Shown here: positions 16,539 through 25,793 of the stretch, in pieces
Numbering within the stretch: the first letter of the stretch is position 1
Layout: each line of letters starts with the position of its first letter
Origin: Granulicella aggregans
GTDB lineage: Bacteria; Acidobacteriota; Terriglobia; Terriglobales; Acidobacteriaceae
DNA: 64,000 nt
Assembly: GCF_025685565.1 (NCBI RefSeq)
Contig: NZ_JAGSYE010000001.1
Coordinates: 1,240,001 to 1,304,000, forward strand
Direction: 5' to 3'
Notes under the pieces: generated by a model
The model's input: the letters and a program-made list of their open reading frames with translations, nothing else
Database searches by the model: none
What the model was told of the DNA's origin: nothing
Program-made: the position numbers and the translations under genes

Positions 16539-18758
16539 TTGCGCGCATCCTTCGTTCTCCTCGCCTTCGCTGCCTCGGCCGTCGCACAAACGAACCCCCA
16601 AGCCCGCAAGCTCCTCCCAAAGTCCGAAGCTCGAACCGAAGCCCACAGCAACGAGCTTCCCATCACTCGGGTGGCGCTCTACAAGAACGGCGTTGGATTC
16701 TTCGAGCACGTCGGCCATGTCGCAGGCGATCAGTCGGTGACCATCGACTTCACCTCCGCTCAGTTGAATGATGTGCTGCAATCGCTGACCGCCATTGACC
16801 TGAACGGTGGCAGGATCTCAGGCGCCGGTTACAACTCTACGACTCCGCTTGACCAGCAGTTGAAGACGCTCCCACTGGCGTTGAATGGCGATCCCTCCGA
16901 CGTTGACTTCTACAACGCCATCCGCGGCGCTCGTGTCTCGGTAACGGGAGCCGGCGCAGCCATTACGGGCCGTTTGCTCTCTATCGACCTCCGCGCTGCA
17001 AAGTCGAAGGACAGCGATGCCAGCTCTTCCGCCAACGATGACCGCCGCTTCGTCACCGTCATCTCCGAGAGCGGCCAGGTCCGCACCCTTGAGTTGACCC
17101 CGGCGGTCTCTGTCATGCTCCTCGATACTTCGCTGCACACCGATGTCACCCGTTACCTTGAACTCCTCGCCAGCACCCGGAACCAGGGCCTTCGCCATCT
17201 GACGCTGCTCGATCGCGGAACCGGCGCGCGCGAACTACGCGTCTCCTACATCTCGGAGGTGCCGGTCTGGAAGTCGACCTATCGCATTCTCTTCTCGCAG
17301 AACGCTACGGATGCGACGTTGCAGGGCTGGTCTGTTGTTGACAACACCACTGGCTCTGATTGGACCAACGTGCATCTTGATCTGATCGCTGGAGCGCCGC
17401 AGTCGTTTATCCAGCCGCTGTCTACGCCGTACTACACACGCAGGCCCGAGATTCCTCTGCCCGCGGAAGCGCAATTGAGCCCGCAGACGCATGAGTCGGG
17501 CGATATCACGCCACAGGATGTAGTTGCGCCAGCACCACCTCCGCCTCCGGGAAGCGCTAACGAGAGCGTCACAGTTAGTGCTCAGGCAGTGCAGGGGCGG
17601 AACTTCGATCGTCTCGACAAATTTGCAAGGATCTCGAAAGGCGTAGCCGGCTATGGCTATGCAAGCGGGGGCGGGGTTGGCTCCGCCGGTGTCATGGGCG
17701 GCGTTATGGGAGGCATCGGCACTCCCCCGGTACCTAACTACGAGCAAGCCGCCGCCGACTCCACCTCCCCGCAGACCACCACCTCCGCCTTCGACGACTT
17801 CTTCGAGTACTCCCTCACCGACCCCATCACCATCCGCAAGAACGAGTCCGCCCTCGTCCCCATCCTTCAGACCAAGCTTCCCGTCGAGCGCGTCACCCTG
17901 TGGTCTCCGTCCGAGCCCGTCGCGCTCCGTGCCCTCTGGCTCACCAACTCCTCCAATCTCACCCTCGACCGCGGAAGCTTCTCCATCGTCGAGAACGGCA
18001 GCTTCGGTGGCGAAGGCTTGCTTGACCCGATCCATCCCGGCGAGAAGCGCCTGCTCTCCTATGCCGCTGATCAGGCCGTGCGCGTCACCACGGACTACTC
18101 CCACAACACCCGTCGCGTCATCCATCTCACCATCAAGAACGGCATGCTCACCGAGTCCTCAACCGATGTCGCCGAGGTTGAATACCTCGTTCACAACGCC
18201 GCTCCCGATCCGCGCCTCGTGATCGTCGAGCAGCCCGTTCGCCAGGGCTGGACGCTTGACTCCGACCCCAAGCCTGCCGAGACCACGTCCACCGTCTACC
18301 GCTTCCGCGTCGCGACCAAGCCGCAGGAGACGGTGCGGCTGCACATCGGCGAACGCCACACCAACTACGAGTACATCCGCCTCGTCGACCGCTCCATCGA
18401 GCAGATTACCTTGCTCATCAAGAACGCCAAGGCCAGCCCTGCTGTCCTCGCCGCGCTGCAACCGGTCTTCGACATCCATAACAAGGTGGTTGGACTGGAC
18501 GACCAGATTCGCGCCCGCGAGTCCGACGTGGCTGAGATCACGAAGGATCAGGACCGGCTCCGCGAGAACATGAAGGCGCTCAAGGGCAGCGCGGAGGAGC
18601 GCGATCTTCTCAAGCGTTACACCGGTGAACTCAACGCTCAGGAGGATAAGCTCGCCGCGCTGCGCAGCGAACTCGCATCGCTGCATACGCAAAGAAACGC
18701 CGCCGACGCGGAGTTCCAGGCCAAGCTCGGTGCAGTCGATATCGACGAGGCGATTTAG
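16539..18758 (+). CDS. Exported DUF4139 domain-containing protein
   Basis: A protein of 739 residues with a short signal peptide (FVLLAFAASAVAQ). Residues about 40-280 have the pattern ITRVALYKNGVGFFEHVG, and the middle contains YISEVPVWKSTYRILF and WSVVDNTTGSDWTNVHLDL, as in DUF4139 proteins. Between about residues 320 and 415 lies a low-complexity insert: proline-rich, then SANESVTVSAQAV, then glycine-rich GYGYASGGGVGSAGV. The C-terminal 100 residues form a coiled coil. The TTG start at 16539 follows GGAGA. The family has no fixed function in bacteria; a role at the cell surface is inferred from the signal peptide. Confidence 0.85.
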   Translation: MRASFVLLAFAASAVAQTNPQARKLLPKSEARTEAHSNELPITRVALYKNGVGFFEHVGHVAGDQSVTIDFTSAQLNDVLQSLTAIDLNGGRISGAGYNSTTPLDQQLKTLPLALNGDPSDVDFYNAIRGARVSVTGAGAAITGRLLSIDLRAAKSKDSDASSSANDDRRFVTVISESGQVRTLELTPAVSVMLLDTSLHTDVTRYLELLASTRNQGLRHLTLLDRGTGARELRVSYISEVPVWKSTYRILFSQNATDATLQGWSVVDNTTGSDWTNVHLDLIAGAPQSFIQPLSTPYYTRRPEIPLPAEAQLSPQTHESGDITPQDVVAPAPPPPPGSANESVTVSAQAVQGRNFDRLDKFARISKGVAGYGYASGGGVGSAGVMGGVMGGIGTPPVPNYEQAAADSTSPQTTTSAFDDFFEYSLTDPITIRKNESALVPILQTKLPVERVTLWSPSEPVALRALWLTNSSNLTLDRGSFSIVENGSFGGEGLLDPIHPGEKRLLSYAADQAVRVTTDYSHNTRRVIHLTIKNGMLTESSTDVAEVEYLVHNAAPDPRLVIVEQPVRQGWTLDSDPKPAETTSTVYRFRVATKPQETVRLHIGERHTNYEYIRLVDRSIEQITLLIKNAKASPAVLAALQPVFDIHNKVVGLDDQIRARESDVAEITKDQDRLRENMKALKGSAEERDLLKRYTGELNAQEDKLAALRSELASLHTQRNAADAEFQAKLGAVDIDEAI

Positions 18759-18803
18759 AGGCTGATCGCGCCCACTGCTGCGCGTTGTGTCCTGTTCTCT
18801 GTG

Positions 18804-18841
18804 CCCCATTCATCGCGCTTTTGTTTTATGCGATGAGTGGG
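18804..18841 (+). repeat. R2 palindromic repeat, copy a
   Basis: CCCATTCATCGC pairs with GCGATGAGTGGG across a 12- to 13-base loop, with a single T-G pair. The same element recurs at 18913, 42142, 45897 and 61599. This copy lies 45 bp after the DUF4139 gene and could end its transcript. Confidence 0.8.
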
Positions 18842-18912
18842 TATTCGCGGGAGCGAACGGTCTTTGTTCATTGCGGAGTTACCCTGCCCTGGGGTAGATC
18901 CGTGGTGGTTCA

Positions 18913-18947
18913 CCCTCTCATCGCGGTAAGACTGCGATGAATGGGGC
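18913..18947 (-). repeat. R2 palindromic repeat, copy b (inverted)
   Basis: Read on the minus strand this is another R2 element (GCCCCATTCATCGC...GCGATGAGAGGG) with one mismatched stem pair. It faces copy a about 70 bp away and lies just after the end of the GH95 gene on that strand. Confidence 0.75.
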
Positions 18948-18975
18948 ACAGGGCGGTAGACATCGACGAGGCATT

Positions 18976-21525
18976 TTATTCTAGTTGATAGATGAGCTCT
19001 AACGGATAACGCTGCCCCGCCGCTAACTCTACGGTGATTGTTTCTCCGTTTCCAGTGGCTCCAACGACTGGGGTACCCTCTGGTACGCGAATCGTATGCG
19101 TACCCGCCCGCGTTGCGAAGAGTTCTGCATCGACGAGGCGGCCTTCCTTCCAGCGGAGCGACACCTCCACGCCACCTCGCGCCCTCAGGCCGCGCACGCT
19201 GCCATCCTTCCACGCAGCGGGCAGCGCAGGCAGCAGCGATATCTCTCCATCATGGGATTGCAGTAAGAGCTCCGCCATGCCTGCAGTCGCGCCGAAGTTG
19301 CCATCGATCTGGAAGATCGCTCCGCCCTCGGCAGGATGCGTATCGAAGAGGTTCGCCCCGGTGCTGTGCTCCATCAACAGCTTCAGCGACTCCCACGCCT
19401 TGTCGCCATCTTCGAGCCGCGCCCACAGGCAGATCGCCCACGCGCGGCTCCATCCTGTGTAGGCACCGCCGTGGTCGAGCCGCCTCTGTAAAGAAGCTCT
19501 TGCCGCAGTCGCAAGCCTTGGGTTGTTGCGCGGTGTGATCTCCGCTCCCGGATAGACCGGGTAGAGATGCGACATATGCCGCTGGTCCGGCTGGTCTTCT
19601 TCGAAGTCTACCGACCACTCCTGCAGTTGATTCCATCTGCCAATCTTGTACTCGGGCATACGCGCTTCGGCGGCGGCCAGCTTCTCGGGGAATGCTGTCT
19701 CCACGCCAAGTATCTTGCTGGCTTCGGTCACCGTTGCGAAGATCTGCTTGATCACCGCGAGGTCATAGGTACAGCCCGCGCTTACTTGCGCCGATTTTCC
19801 ATCCGGCGCTCGAAACGTATTCTCTGTCGAGACCGAAGGGCACGTGATCAGGTGGCCCTGGCCATCTTCGATCAGCCAGTCGAGGCAGAACTCGGCCGAC
19901 CCCTTCAGGATCGGATACGCGGCCGTGAGGAAGCCTCTATCGCCGGTGAAGAGATAGTGCTCCCAGATATGCGAACACAGCCACGGGCCGCTCATTGCGA
20001 AGTTCGCCCAGGTAGGGTCGGCAAAGTCCATACCCATGCCCACTGGTGCGGACTGCCTCCAGATATCGATGTTATGGTGCGAGACCCAACCCTTCGCGCC
20101 GTAGTTGATGCGTGCGGTCTCCGCGCCGTTCTTGCTCAGGTCGGCGATCATATCGAAGAGTGGCGAGCCAAGCTCGGTGAGGTTGCAGGTCTCGACGTGC
20201 CAGTAGTTCATCTGGATGTTGATGTTCGACGTCCAGTTCGAACTCCACGGCGGTCGCAGATCGGCGCACCATATTCCCTGAAGGTTCGCGGGCTGCGTTC
20301 CGGGGCGCGAGCTGGTTATCAGGAAGTATCGACCAAGGTTGAAGTAGAGTACGAGCAACGATGGATCGGGAGTCTTCGCGAAGCTGCTGACGCGCTTGTC
20401 CGTAGGCAGCGCGGGAGTATGGATCTCCTTGCCAAGATCAAGCGCGACCCTGCGATAGAACTTGCGGTGGTCCGCGATATTCTCCGCTAGCAGAGCGCTA
20501 TAGCTCTTTGCCTTTGCTGCCGCGATGGGCTTCGCCGCTTTGGCGAGAACCTCCGCCAAAGGCATATCCGGCGAGACACCATAGCCTTTGTATCCAGTCG
20601 CCATCCCCACCAACAGGACGACAGAACTAGCGCCTTCGATGACAAGACTGCCATCGGGCTGCGACTTGATCGACCCGCCGACAGCCTTAGCATCGAGCGC
20701 GGCGGCGAAGCGCATGCCTTCGCCTTCCACCTCGCTGTAGCGAATCGGGTTCTTGCTGTCGAGATAGTTGGGGACAGACTCGCAAGGTGCCTTGCCGGTG
20801 AGATGGATCGCGTTCGGGCTGGGACACGTGCTTGTCGCTCGAAGCTGACTCTTCAGCCGAATCGTAGCGCCCAGTCCGCCCTTGCGGCTACACGTCAAAC
20901 GGACGACCATCACCTGCGCCGGGGTGGATACAAAAGTCTCCCGGGTGAAATGCTCGCCATCGAGGTCATAACTTACGCTTGCGAGAGCGGTGTCAAGGTC
21001 AAGATCGCGCTTGTAGGCAGTCACGGTCTCGCCGTGATGCATCTCGATCTCGAGGTCTCCGATGGGCTCGTAGGACTGGTTGAAGGGCCCTTGCATCTTG
21101 CGGGCCTCGCGGTCTGCCGCGTGATAGTCCTTCTCCTCGAGCACCAGCGTGCGCACCTTCTGCAGGTGCTCTTTGGCGTTCGGATTGTTCCAGTCATCCG
21201 GCCAGTTGGAGACGCCGGGGCGGTCGCCACTGCCGGGCTTCTCGGTGTTCTCGAAGCCGCCCTTGTTGCGAGGGAAGCCCGACCACAACGTATCTTCGTT
21301 CAGCGCGATGCGCTCGACCTTGTGGTATTCATACACCATCCCGCCGATGCGTCCGTTCCCGACGGGAAGCGCATCAGCCCACTGCGCCGCGGGCTCCGTA
21401 AACCAGAGATAGTGGTTGGTGTCCGGCGGTGTCCCTTTCTTTTGCGCGAAACCCTTGACCTTGCCTGCGGCGAGAGCCGAGCCAGCGAGCGTGAGGAAGG
21501 TGCGGCGGGTAGATCTGAATTTCAT
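18976..21525 (-). CDS. Exported GH95 family alpha-L-fucosidase
   Basis: A protein of 849 residues, the usual size for glycoside hydrolase family 95. These inverting enzymes release L-fucose (mostly alpha-1,2-linked), and some members act on L-galactosides. Diagnostic blocks are [18 protein letters not shown] near the N-terminus, [28 protein letters not shown] around the active-site Asn residues, and [17 protein letters not shown] with [25 protein letters not shown] near the end. The leader has [12 protein letters not shown], a twin-arginine-like signal. ATG 21525 was chosen because GGAGA lies just upstream, inside a TTG-started four-codon extension. It is followed on the same strand by none of the fucose genes; the fucose permease lies 72 bp upstream. 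Confidence 0.95.
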   Translation of the reverse strand: MKFRSTRRTFLTLAGSALAAGKVKGFAQKKGTPPDTNHYLWFTEPAAQWADALPVGNGRIGGMVYEYHKVERIALNEDTLWSGFPRNKGGFENTEKPGSGDRPGVSNWPDDWNNPNAKEHLQKVRTLVLEEKDYHAADREARKMQGPFNQSYEPIGDLEIEMHHGETVTAYKRDLDLDTALASVSYDLDGEHFTRETFVSTPAQVMVVRLTCSRKGGLGATIRLKSQLRATSTCPSPNAIHLTGKAPCESVPNYLDSKNPIRYSEVEGEGMRFAAALDAKAVGGSIKSQPDGSLVIEGASSVVLLVGMATGYKGYGVSPDMPLAEVLAKAAKPIAAAKAKSYSALLAENIADHRKFYRRVALDLGKEIHTPALPTDKRVSSFAKTPDPSLLVLYFNLGRYFLITSSRPGTQPANLQGIWCADLRPPWSSNWTSNINIQMNYWHVETCNLTELGSPLFDMIADLSKNGAETARINYGAKGWVSHHNIDIWRQSAPVGMGMDFADPTWANFAMSGPWLCSHIWEHYLFTGDRGFLTAAYPILKGSAEFCLDWLIEDGQGHLITCPSVSTENTFRAPDGKSAQVSAGCTYDLAVIKQIFATVTEASKILGVETAFPEKLAAAEARMPEYKIGRWNQLQEWSVDFEEDQPDQRHMSHLYPVYPGAEITPRNNPRLATAARASLQRRLDHGGAYTGWSRAWAICLWARLEDGDKAWESLKLLMEHSTGANLFDTHPAEGGAIFQIDGNFGATAGMAELLLQSHDGEISLLPALPAAWKDGSVRGLRARGGVEVSLRWKEGRLVDAELFATRAGTHTIRVPEGTPVVGATGNGETITVELAAGQRYPLELIYQLE

Positions 21526-21597
21526 CAAGTTCTCCAAAGTGGACTTATGCCATAGTGAGAGTCCGAAGCCCCAAATCGAAGCGACGGCAAAGTGGAA

Positions 21598-22911
21598 TCA
21601 AGCTTCCTTCGGCCTCGGCGCGAAGAAGCCGTACAAGGACACGCCGGCGAACCCCGTGAGTGGCACCAGGTATCCGAGAGCGAGGCTGCCTGTCTGTCGC
21701 GCGATCGCGCCAAGGAAGAGTGGAAAGATAGCGCCGCCAACAATCGCCATCACCAGCAAGGAGCCTGCCAGCTTCGTGTTTACGCCAAGGCCCTTCAGTC
21801 CAAGCGCAAAGATCGTCGGAAACATGATGGACAGGAAGAAGCTTGCGATGACAATGGCATACGCTCCCAGCATCCCGGGACGAGTGACGGCCAGCCCCAT
21901 CAAGACAACGTTGATGAGCGCATAAAGACCAAGAATACGGTTCGCGGGAAAGTACTTCATCAACGGAGTAGTAGCAAAGCGCCCAATCGACATGACGATC
22001 AAAGTTGCCGTCAGATAGTGTGCCGCGCTTCGCTCGGTCACCGGCGTGTATTGCTTCATGTACGGGATCAGGTTGCTCCACATGCAGATCTGCGCGCCGA
22101 TGTTGAAGACATTCGCGACTACGGCAAACCATAGCTGCGGATAGTGCAGCAGTTCGACAAAGCTTCCTGTGTCTTCAGCGCCACTTCCCGGGCCCGCGTT
22201 CGGATCGCTCGATACAACCGGAAACTTCATTCGCGACAGGACCAGCGCGAACAGCAGCACTGCCGACCCAAGCGCAAGATACGTCGGCACGACACGCATA
22301 ATCTCGCTGTGCAGATAGCCTGCATAGGTTCCCGCAGCCTTCATCTTCGCGACTTGCGCTGCCGTCAGCTCGACGCCAGAGAAGATGAACTGGCCACCGA
22401 TGATGACGCCGAGAATCGTTCCCGGAGGATTGAACGACTGCGCGAAGTTCAACCGCCGCTCCGACGTCTGCGGCGGCCCGAACTGCGCCATGAAGGGATT
22501 CGCCGCAGTCTCCAGCACCGAAGCTCCACAGCCCACTGCGAACAGCGCGATCAGGAAAGGAATGTACTGTCCACTCACGGCTGCGGGCCAGAAAAGCACC
22601 ATACCTGAGCCGAAGAGTAGGAGCCCCATCACCATGCCGGTCTTGTAGCCCCAATGGCGCATAATCAATGCCGCCGGAATCGCCATCACGAAGTAGCCGG
22701 TGAAGTTTGCCGTCGATACGAGCTGAGCTCCAAAAGGCGACAGCTCGAAAGACTTGCGAAACTGCTGCACCAGGATGTCGGTCAGGTTGTTCGACATACC
22801 CCATAGGAAGAACAAGACCGTAACAAGGACAAACAGAGCGATCTGCTCTGGAAAGACCGGGATGTCGCGTGTGTCCTGCCTTGATTGCTTCGAGGGTACG
22901 GCTGCCTGCAT
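21598..22911 (-). CDS. fucP: L-fucose permease (FucP-type major facilitator)
   Basis: A 437-residue major-facilitator protein with about 12 membrane helices. The N-terminal half matches sugar:H+ symporters of the FucP branch (FFLWGMSNNLTDILVQQFRKSFELSPFGAQLV, GYFVMAIPA, then ETAANPFMAQFG and RLNFAQSFNPPGTILG). It should bring the L-fucose freed by the two fucosidases across the inner membrane. It is placed between the GH95 gene and the zinc dehydrogenase/GH29 pair on the same strand, spaced 60-72 bp, so co-transcription is likely. The sugar is inferred from family and context; close relatives carry glucose/galactose. Confidence 0.88.
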   Translation of the reverse strand: MQAAVPSKQSRQDTRDIPVFPEQIALFVLVTVLFFLWGMSNNLTDILVQQFRKSFELSPFGAQLVSTANFTGYFVMAIPAALIMRHWGYKTGMVMGLLLFGSGMVLFWPAAVSGQYIPFLIALFAVGCGASVLETAANPFMAQFGPPQTSERRLNFAQSFNPPGTILGVIIGGQFIFSGVELTAAQVAKMKAAGTYAGYLHSEIMRVVPTYLALGSAVLLFALVLSRMKFPVVSSDPNAGPGSGAEDTGSFVELLHYPQLWFAVVANVFNIGAQICMWSNLIPYMKQYTPVTERSAAHYLTATLIVMSIGRFATTPLMKYFPANRILGLYALINVVLMGLAVTRPGMLGAYAIVIASFFLSIMFPTIFALGLKGLGVNTKLAGSLLVMAIVGGAIFPLFLGAIARQTGSLALGYLVPLTGFAGVSLYGFFAPRPKEA

Positions 22912-22971
22912 GTGTGTTCCTCTGACTTAAGACGAATCCAGCCTATGCTACGTCGCAGGTCCGCTTCGAAG

Positions 22972-23970
22972 CTACATCTCCACCATGATCTTGGTGAATC
23001 GCCCCGGCGACGCGGACCACTCCGCAAGATACCGCGCAGCCTCGTCGATAGGGATGATCGCGTTCACCGCGTCTTCGACCGGAAAGCTTCCGGCCTCAAG
23101 CATAGCGATCACCTCGCGAAAGTCTCCTGGCAGAGCATTGCGGCTACCCATGATGTCGAGCTCCTTCTGCACAAAGAGGCGCGTCTCATAGGCGACCGTC
23201 TCTTTCGCGTAGCCGATATAGACGACACGCCCCGTAAAGGCGACCTCGTCGACCGCAGCCCGGAAGGTCGCAGGCAGACCAATCGCTTCGATCATCACGT
23301 CGGGTCCGCGACCGTTCGTGATCTCCTGCAGGCGTGTATGCAGATCTTCTTTACTCGTGTTGATCGTATGTTTCGCTCCGGCGCGACGGGCAGTCGCCAG
23401 CTTCACATCGTCCATATCGATCGCGATCGTCTCCGCACCGCGAAACGCGGATGCTGCAATCGCTCCAAGGCCTACGCCGCCGCATCCGAAGACCCCGGCG
23501 ATATCTTCGCCGGTCACTCGTCCGCGCGCCGCGGCATGAAATCCGACGGTGAGCGGCTCGACCAAACAGAGCTCTTTGATCGACAGCTTCGCCGGGTAAA
23601 GCTTCTCGCGCGGAACGCGGATGTACTCAGTCATTGCGCCATCGCGCTGCACGCCCATCGTCTCGTTGCGCTGGCACGCATTCATGCGACCGCGCAGGCA
23701 CGCCGGACAGATGCAGCAGCTTGTATACGGAGACATCGTGACGGCAGTGCCGGCGGCAAGATCAACACCATTCTCAACGACTATCGCCGCGACCTCGTGC
23801 CCCAGGATGCGCGGAAACTGCACCATCGCATTGCGTCCGCGATAAGTGTTTAGGTCCGTCCCGCACATACCCACCATCTTGACCCGCAATAGTACGCCTT
23901 CGCCACTTGCTGCTTCGGGAACGTCGACGACTCCGGCACTCTCTGCCGCTTCAACCTGGAACGCCTTCAT
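22972..23970 (-). CDS. Zinc-dependent medium-chain alcohol/sugar dehydrogenase
   Basis: A 332-residue medium-chain dehydrogenase. Catalytic zinc residues appear as MCGTD and GHE. The structural zinc loop is SCCICPACLRGRMNAC, and the nucleotide-binding turn is GVFGCGGVGLGA. It probably oxidises a sugar or sugar acid with NAD(P)+. Given its place between the FucP and GH29 genes, L-fucose or a catabolite is a reasonable guess, not shown by sequence. Its ATG overlaps the GH29 stop (ATGA), so translation is coupled to the fucosidase. The longer frame to 24180 lies within that gene. Confidence 0.88.
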   Translation of the reverse strand: MKAFQVEAAESAGVVDVPEAASGEGVLLRVKMVGMCGTDLNTYRGRNAMVQFPRILGHEVAAIVVENGVDLAAGTAVTMSPYTSCCICPACLRGRMNACQRNETMGVQRDGAMTEYIRVPREKLYPAKLSIKELCLVEPLTVGFHAAARGRVTGEDIAGVFGCGGVGLGAIAASAFRGAETIAIDMDDVKLATARRAGAKHTINTSKEDLHTRLQEITNGRGPDVMIEAIGLPATFRAAVDEVAFTGRVVYIGYAKETVAYETRLFVQKELDIMGSRNALPGDFREVIAMLEAGSFPVEDAVNAIIPIDEAARYLAEWSASPGRFTKIMVEM

Positions 23971-25631
23971 GGACGCATTGCTCCGCCGAACGAGATGCGG
24001 AACGCATAGGCAGGAGCATCCGCTGGCTTGGCTGGAAGCTGGATATGCAGCCCATCGGCCGCCTGCGTGAACTGCAGCGTCGCGTCCGATCCAAGCAGAT
24101 GCACCGCTTCGATCTTCCGCATCTCCGGCCTGCCCGTGCTGCTCAGGGTCTTGATCACAGCCTCGTTGCCCGCCGGCCACGCCAGCTCAATGGCGAACAG
24201 GTCGCTACCTTTCGTAGTAAAGCGGAAGTCCTCTGCCGTGTAGTTCAACGTGTCGGTGTCGTGAAAGGCCCCTGGCTGCACCTTGGTCGGACCTTCTCCA
24301 TACACGGTCCACGCCCGCGTCCCATAGATCGCATCCCCATTGACCTTCAACCACGCACCCACCCCAAGCAGCGTCTGCTGCACTTCATTGGGGATGGTGC
24401 CATCGGAACGCGGGCCAATGTTCATCAGCAGGTTTCCGTTCTTGCTCACAATGTCGACAAGCTGATGGACGATGAAGCCAGAGGTCTTGAACGTGTCGTT
24501 CTCAATGTATCCCCAGCTCTTGTTGCTCACCGACGTATCGGTCTGCCAGTAGCCTGGCCGGATCTCCGACAACTGGCCGCGTTCGATGTCGAGCACGCCC
24601 GAGTGCTCCTCCATCGCCTTGTACTTGAAGTTGATCAGCCCCTGCTGGCCGTGTTTCGCGCTCTCGTTGTAGTAGAAGGCCGCAAACTTCGCGAGGTAGG
24701 GCCGCACCGAAGCCTGCCCGATCCACCAGTCGTAGTACATGATGTCGGGATGGTACTTCTCGACGATCTCCGCTGACCGTGCCAGCCAGTCCTCGGCGTA
24801 CTTCGGACTCACGTAGGTCCAGTCGTCAAAGAGGTCGTTGCCGCCGGGCTCGGTCGGGTCCTTCTTCTCCACCTGCGCCGGACCATAGAACATGGCGTAC
24901 TTCGGGTCGTTCACGTCAGACGGCTGCGCTCGTCCGCCATCGAGGAACCAGTCATGCTCCACGCGATGTGACGACGCCCCCAGGTGCAGCCCCTCGGCAC
25001 GCACAGCCGTCGCCAGGTCGCCCACCAGGTCACGCTTCGGTCCCATCTTCGCCGCTGTCCAGTCGGAGAGCCCGCTCGCGTACATGGTGAAACCATCGTG
25101 ATGCTCGAAGACCGGAACGACGTACTTTGCTCCAGAGTCCTTGAACAGACGAGCCCACGCTTCTGGGTCGTACTTCTCCGCTTTGAACTTCGGGATGAAG
25201 TCCTTATAGCCAAACTCCGTCAGTGGCCCGTAGGTAGCCACGTGATGCTGGTTGATCTCGCTGCCCTTCCGGTACATCTCGCGCGGATACCACTCGCTGC
25301 CGAAGGCAGGCACGGAGTACACACCCCAGTGGATGAAGATGCCGAACTTGGCATCTTTGTACCACTCCGGCACCTCGAAGGCCGAAAGCGAGTTCCAGTC
25401 CGGCCTGAACTTGCCCTCGTGCCCTTCGCGCTCCACGTCCGCCAGCAGCCGGTTGCGCTCGCCATCGTACTTCGAGCTCGCCTTGATCCAGTCTTCTGCC
25501 AGAGCCTCGGGGCGTTCCGAGGCGGTCGGGGCCGTCGCCTGCGCTTGAAGCTGCGTCGCGCACGGCATCGCTGCGGCGAGCAGCAGAGAAAGGAGGGAGA
25601 GATTGCGGGCAGTCCGGGTGAGCTTCGTCAT
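23967..25631 (-). CDS. Exported GH29 family alpha-L-fucosidase
   Basis: A protein of 554 residues belonging to glycoside hydrolase family 29, which releases alpha-linked L-fucose with retention. Family blocks are EWYKDAKFGIFIHWGVYSVPAFGSEWYPR, YVVPVFEHHDGFTMY, and the nucleophile in MYYDWW (Asp301). A C-terminal beta-sandwich follows. The signal peptide runs to ..MPCATQLQAQ. The ATG at 25631 starts the clear signal peptide; 39 more in-frame upstream residues lack one. It leads the minus-strand run GH29, dehydrogenase, fucP, GH95. Having both GH29 and GH95 suggests more than one fucosyl linkage is attacked. Confidence 0.95.
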   Translation of the reverse strand: MTKLTRTARNLSLLSLLLAAAMPCATQLQAQATAPTASERPEALAEDWIKASSKYDGERNRLLADVEREGHEGKFRPDWNSLSAFEVPEWYKDAKFGIFIHWGVYSVPAFGSEWYPREMYRKGSEINQHHVATYGPLTEFGYKDFIPKFKAEKYDPEAWARLFKDSGAKYVVPVFEHHDGFTMYASGLSDWTAAKMGPKRDLVGDLATAVRAEGLHLGASSHRVEHDWFLDGGRAQPSDVNDPKYAMFYGPAQVEKKDPTEPGGNDLFDDWTYVSPKYAEDWLARSAEIVEKYHPDIMYYDWWIGQASVRPYLAKFAAFYYNESAKHGQQGLINFKYKAMEEHSGVLDIERGQLSEIRPGYWQTDTSVSNKSWGYIENDTFKTSGFIVHQLVDIVSKNGNLLMNIGPRSDGTIPNEVQQTLLGVGAWLKVNGDAIYGTRAWTVYGEGPTKVQPGAFHDTDTLNYTAEDFRFTTKGSDLFAIELAWPAGNEAVIKTLSSTGRPEMRKIEAVHLLGSDATLQFTQAADGLHIQLPAKPADAPAYAFRISFGGAMRP

Positions 25632-25656
25632 GGGGTCCCTTGGCGTTGGAGTTTGC

Positions 25657-25713
25657 CAGACCACTATAGAGACTTCAGTGCCGCTTTGTGAAGGAGAGGT
25701 CAGACCAATATGG
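25657..25713. promoter_or_regulatory. Two related 13-bp direct repeats in divergent promoter region
   Basis: CAGACCACTATAG (25657-25669) and CAGACCAATATGG (25701-25713) match at 11 of 13 positions and start 44 bp apart. They lie in the gap between the divergent GH29 and sialate-O-acetylesterase-like genes, where a shared operator would be expected. The regulator could be the LacI-type protein at 27473, but LacI sites are usually palindromic and these are not. Confidence 0.3.
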
Positions 25714-25793
25714 CTTTCTCCAGCCTTGCCGGCAGACTCCGTCACCACGTACAGTTCCTACAAAGTAACAATGACGGTCAGGAGAGCTGCGTA

